From positions 1 through 6,935 of the forward strand of contig CAURGH010000040.1 in the NCBI GenBank assembly GCA_963524305.1: a DNA stretch of 6,935 bases. The letters are read 5' to 3'. The notes beneath the pieces are model-generated. The model saw only the letters and a program-made list of their open reading frames with translations. It ran no database searches and had not been told where the DNA came from. Shown here in pieces: positions 5,927-6,935 of the stretch (within the stretch, counting starts at the first letter, position 1; the number at the start of each line of letters is the position of its first letter). The position numbers were made by a program, and so were the translations under genes. Source of the stretch: JABCPH02 sp963524305 (GTDB lineage Bacteria; Fusobacteriota; Fusobacteriia; Fusobacteriales; Leptotrichiaceae).

Positions 5927-6589
5927 ATGAAAAAAAAGATAATAGTGTATGATTTTGATAAAACAATATACGGTGGAGAAAGTGGAACTAATTTTTTTCA
6001 GTATTATATGAAGAAATATCCTTTGAAAGCACTTCTGTTTTCTCTTTCGTATATAAAAGAAGTAATTTTTTATTTAGTAAAAATAATAGATTTAAAAAAA
6101 TTGAAAGAAAGATTTTTCGTTTTTTTAGAAAAACATAGCGAAGAAGAAAGAAAAAATTTAATAAAAGGATTTTGGGAAGAATATGGGAAAATGAATTACG
6201 ATTGGACAAAAGCTGAATTGGCTAAAAATAAGCAAGAATCCGATATGGTAATAGTCAGTTCTGCAACACCAAAATTCATAATAAATGATTTTTTGCTATC
6301 TTTAGGTTATGACTTAGTTTTTGGAACAGAATTTGAAGGCGACGATCAAAAAAATTTTATCTCAAAAATTAAAGGTGAAAATAATAAAGGTCAAGAGAAA
6401 GTCGAAAAATTGAATAAATGGGCGAAAGAAAAAAATATTGAATACGAAATAATAAAATTCTATTCAGACAGTTTAGCTGATAAACCTTTATTCGATTTGG
6501 CGAAAGAAAAATATTGGATAAAAAAAGGGAAAAGAGTAAAAGGAATGCCTTCTAGAAAAACGATATTAGATAAATTGTTTTGGAAATAA
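5927..6589 (+). CDS. HAD-IB family phosphatase, substrate unknown
   Basis: This 220-aa haloacid dehalogenase-superfamily hydrolase has the aspartate-nucleophile motif YDFDKTIY (8-15; nucleophile Asp9, acid/base Asp11). Motif II is IVSSATP (109-115), the motif III lysine probably lies in NKGQEKVEKL (153-162, likely Lys158), and motif IV is FYSDSLADKPL (178-188). The segment between motifs I and II is a helical cap with a hydrophobic stretch (about 33-54: ALLFSLSYIKEVIFYLVKII). A conserved YP-L-ALL pattern after motif I recalls E. coli PgpC (phosphatidylglycerophosphatase C), which hints at a membrane phospholipid substrate, but this is inference; SerB-like phosphatases share the same class. 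The start is ATG with a weak AAGTGG RBS (about 6 nt away). It is 33 nt after the ATPase and is probably the last gene of the operon; no terminator is seen before the tRNA promoter. Confidence 0.85.
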   Translation: MKKKIIVYDFDKTIYGGESGTNFFQYYMKKYPLKALLFSLSYIKEVIFYLVKIIDLKKLKERFFVFLEKHSEEERKNLIKGFWEEYGKMNYDWTKAELAKNKQESDMVIVSSATPKFIINDFLLSLGYDLVFGTEFEGDDQKNFISKIKGENNKGQEKVEKLNKWAKEKNIEYEIIKFYSDSLADKPLFDLAKEKYWIKKGKRVKGMPSRKTILDKLFWK

Positions 6590-6600
6590 TAAGAAAATGA

Positions 6601-6629
6601 TTGACAAAGAGAAGGGGATATGATATCAT
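6601..6629 (+). promoter_or_regulatory. Strong promoter for tRNA-Thr
   Basis: A perfect TTGACA (6601-6606), a 17-nt spacer and TATCAT (6624-6629) preceded by TGA (extended -10) form a nearly ideal sigma-70-type promoter. Transcription would begin about 6636, only a few nt before the mature tRNA 5' end at 6639, so the 5' leader would be almost absent. It begins 12 nt after the HAD stop codon. Confidence 0.8.
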
Positions 6630-6638
6630 AATGATGTT

Positions 6639-6714
<76 letters not shown>

Positions 6715-6762
6715 TAATTACATAAAACAAAGAACATAAAATAAAATTTTAATGAATTAATC

Positions 6763-6790
6763 AGCTATCTTTTTGGAGAGCTTTTTTTTT
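6763..6790 (+). terminator. Intrinsic terminator after tRNA-Thr
   Basis: AGCTATC (6763-6769) pairs with GAGAGCT (6776-6782), with one A-G mismatch, around the loop TTTTTG. The stem runs directly into nine Ts (6782-6790). It lies 48 nt after the CCA end and before the tuf promoter, so it would end both the tRNA transcript and any read-through from the glmU operon. Confidence 0.75.
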
Positions 6791-6818
6791 AGCACTTGAA
6801 AATTTCAATTTGAAAAGG

Positions 6819-6847
6819 TTGATTTTTTTTAAGTGATATGTTATAAT
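6819..6847 (+). promoter_or_regulatory. Promoter for tuf
   Basis: TTGATT (6819-6824), a 17-nt spacer and a perfect TATAAT (6842-6847) preceded by TGT (extended -10) are visible. The start would be near 6854, leaving a leader of about 42 nt. Three alternating TTGAAA/TTTCAA hexamers lie directly upstream (6796-6815). A strong promoter is expected for EF-Tu, one of the most abundant bacterial proteins. Confidence 0.75.
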
Positions 6848-6895
6848 TCATTCAAAAATAAGTATATTAAAAAATAAAAATGGAGGAAATAAGAA

Positions 6896-6935
6896 ATGGC
6901 AAAAGCTAAATTCGAGAGAAGTAAACCACACGTAA
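6896..6935 (+). CDS. tuf: Elongation factor Tu, N-terminus only
   Basis: Only 13 codons are present before the window ends: MAKAKFERSKPHV. This is the conserved N-terminus of EF-Tu, whose next residues are normally NIGTIGHVDHGKT, the P-loop of the GTPase domain. EF-Tu delivers aminoacyl-tRNA to the ribosome. The ATG lies 9 nt after GGAGG (6882-6886). The partial state is a window-edge effect, not a pseudogene. The gene follows tRNA-Thr but has its own promoter. The AKFERSKPHV form agrees with fusobacterial EF-Tu as I remember it. Confidence 0.93.
   Translation, partial: MAKAKFERSKPHV

Overview
The window is very A/T-rich DNA with one coding direction: every convincing gene lies on the + strand. 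The partial last gene has the EF-Tu N-terminus typical of Fusobacteriota (MAKAKFERSKPHV). Together with the Lys/Glu/Asn/Ile-rich proteins, AAT-heavy spacers and Gram-negative-type secretion ATPase, this suggests Fusobacteriota, probably Leptotrichia or a close relative. That placement is an inference from recall, not a database match.

Layout. Positions 1-54 carry the right end of an IS200/IS605-type (TnpB) insertion element: its characteristic GACTTCAGTC-loop hairpin, with the rest of the element lying upstream of the window. A 14-bp perfect inverted repeat follows, and its second arm sits inside a good promoter. That promoter leads into manO (DUF956, a protein usually linked to mannose-family PTS operons) and a DUF2721 three-helix membrane protein.

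A second promoter region (about 1060-1119) then starts a long run of closely spaced genes. These are glmU (UDP-GlcNAc synthesis), prs (PRPP synthesis, 1 nt after glmU), a single-domain Sua5/TsaC protein (tRNA t6A modification), an unrecognised lysine-rich protein, a compact GspE/PilB/ComGA-type secretion or pilus ATPase, and a HAD-IB phosphatase. No intrinsic terminator is visible inside the run, so it may be one operon. A near-consensus promoter inside the 3' end of the tsaC gene could separately drive the unknown gene, the ATPase and the HAD gene.

The last part is translation housekeeping: tRNA-Thr(UGU) with its own strong extended -10 promoter, an intrinsic terminator, then the tuf promoter, RBS and first 13 codons. 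A tRNA-Thr gene beside tuf is an arrangement also seen in distant bacteria.

The operon mixes precursor supply (UDP-GlcNAc for wall and LPS, PRPP for nucleotides), tRNA modification and an apparently isolated secretion/pilus ATPase. I found no CRISPR array and no complete mobile element. The least explained parts are the IS end with the inverted repeat at 1-136, the unknown protein at 4224-4697, and the divergent ATPase beside it.
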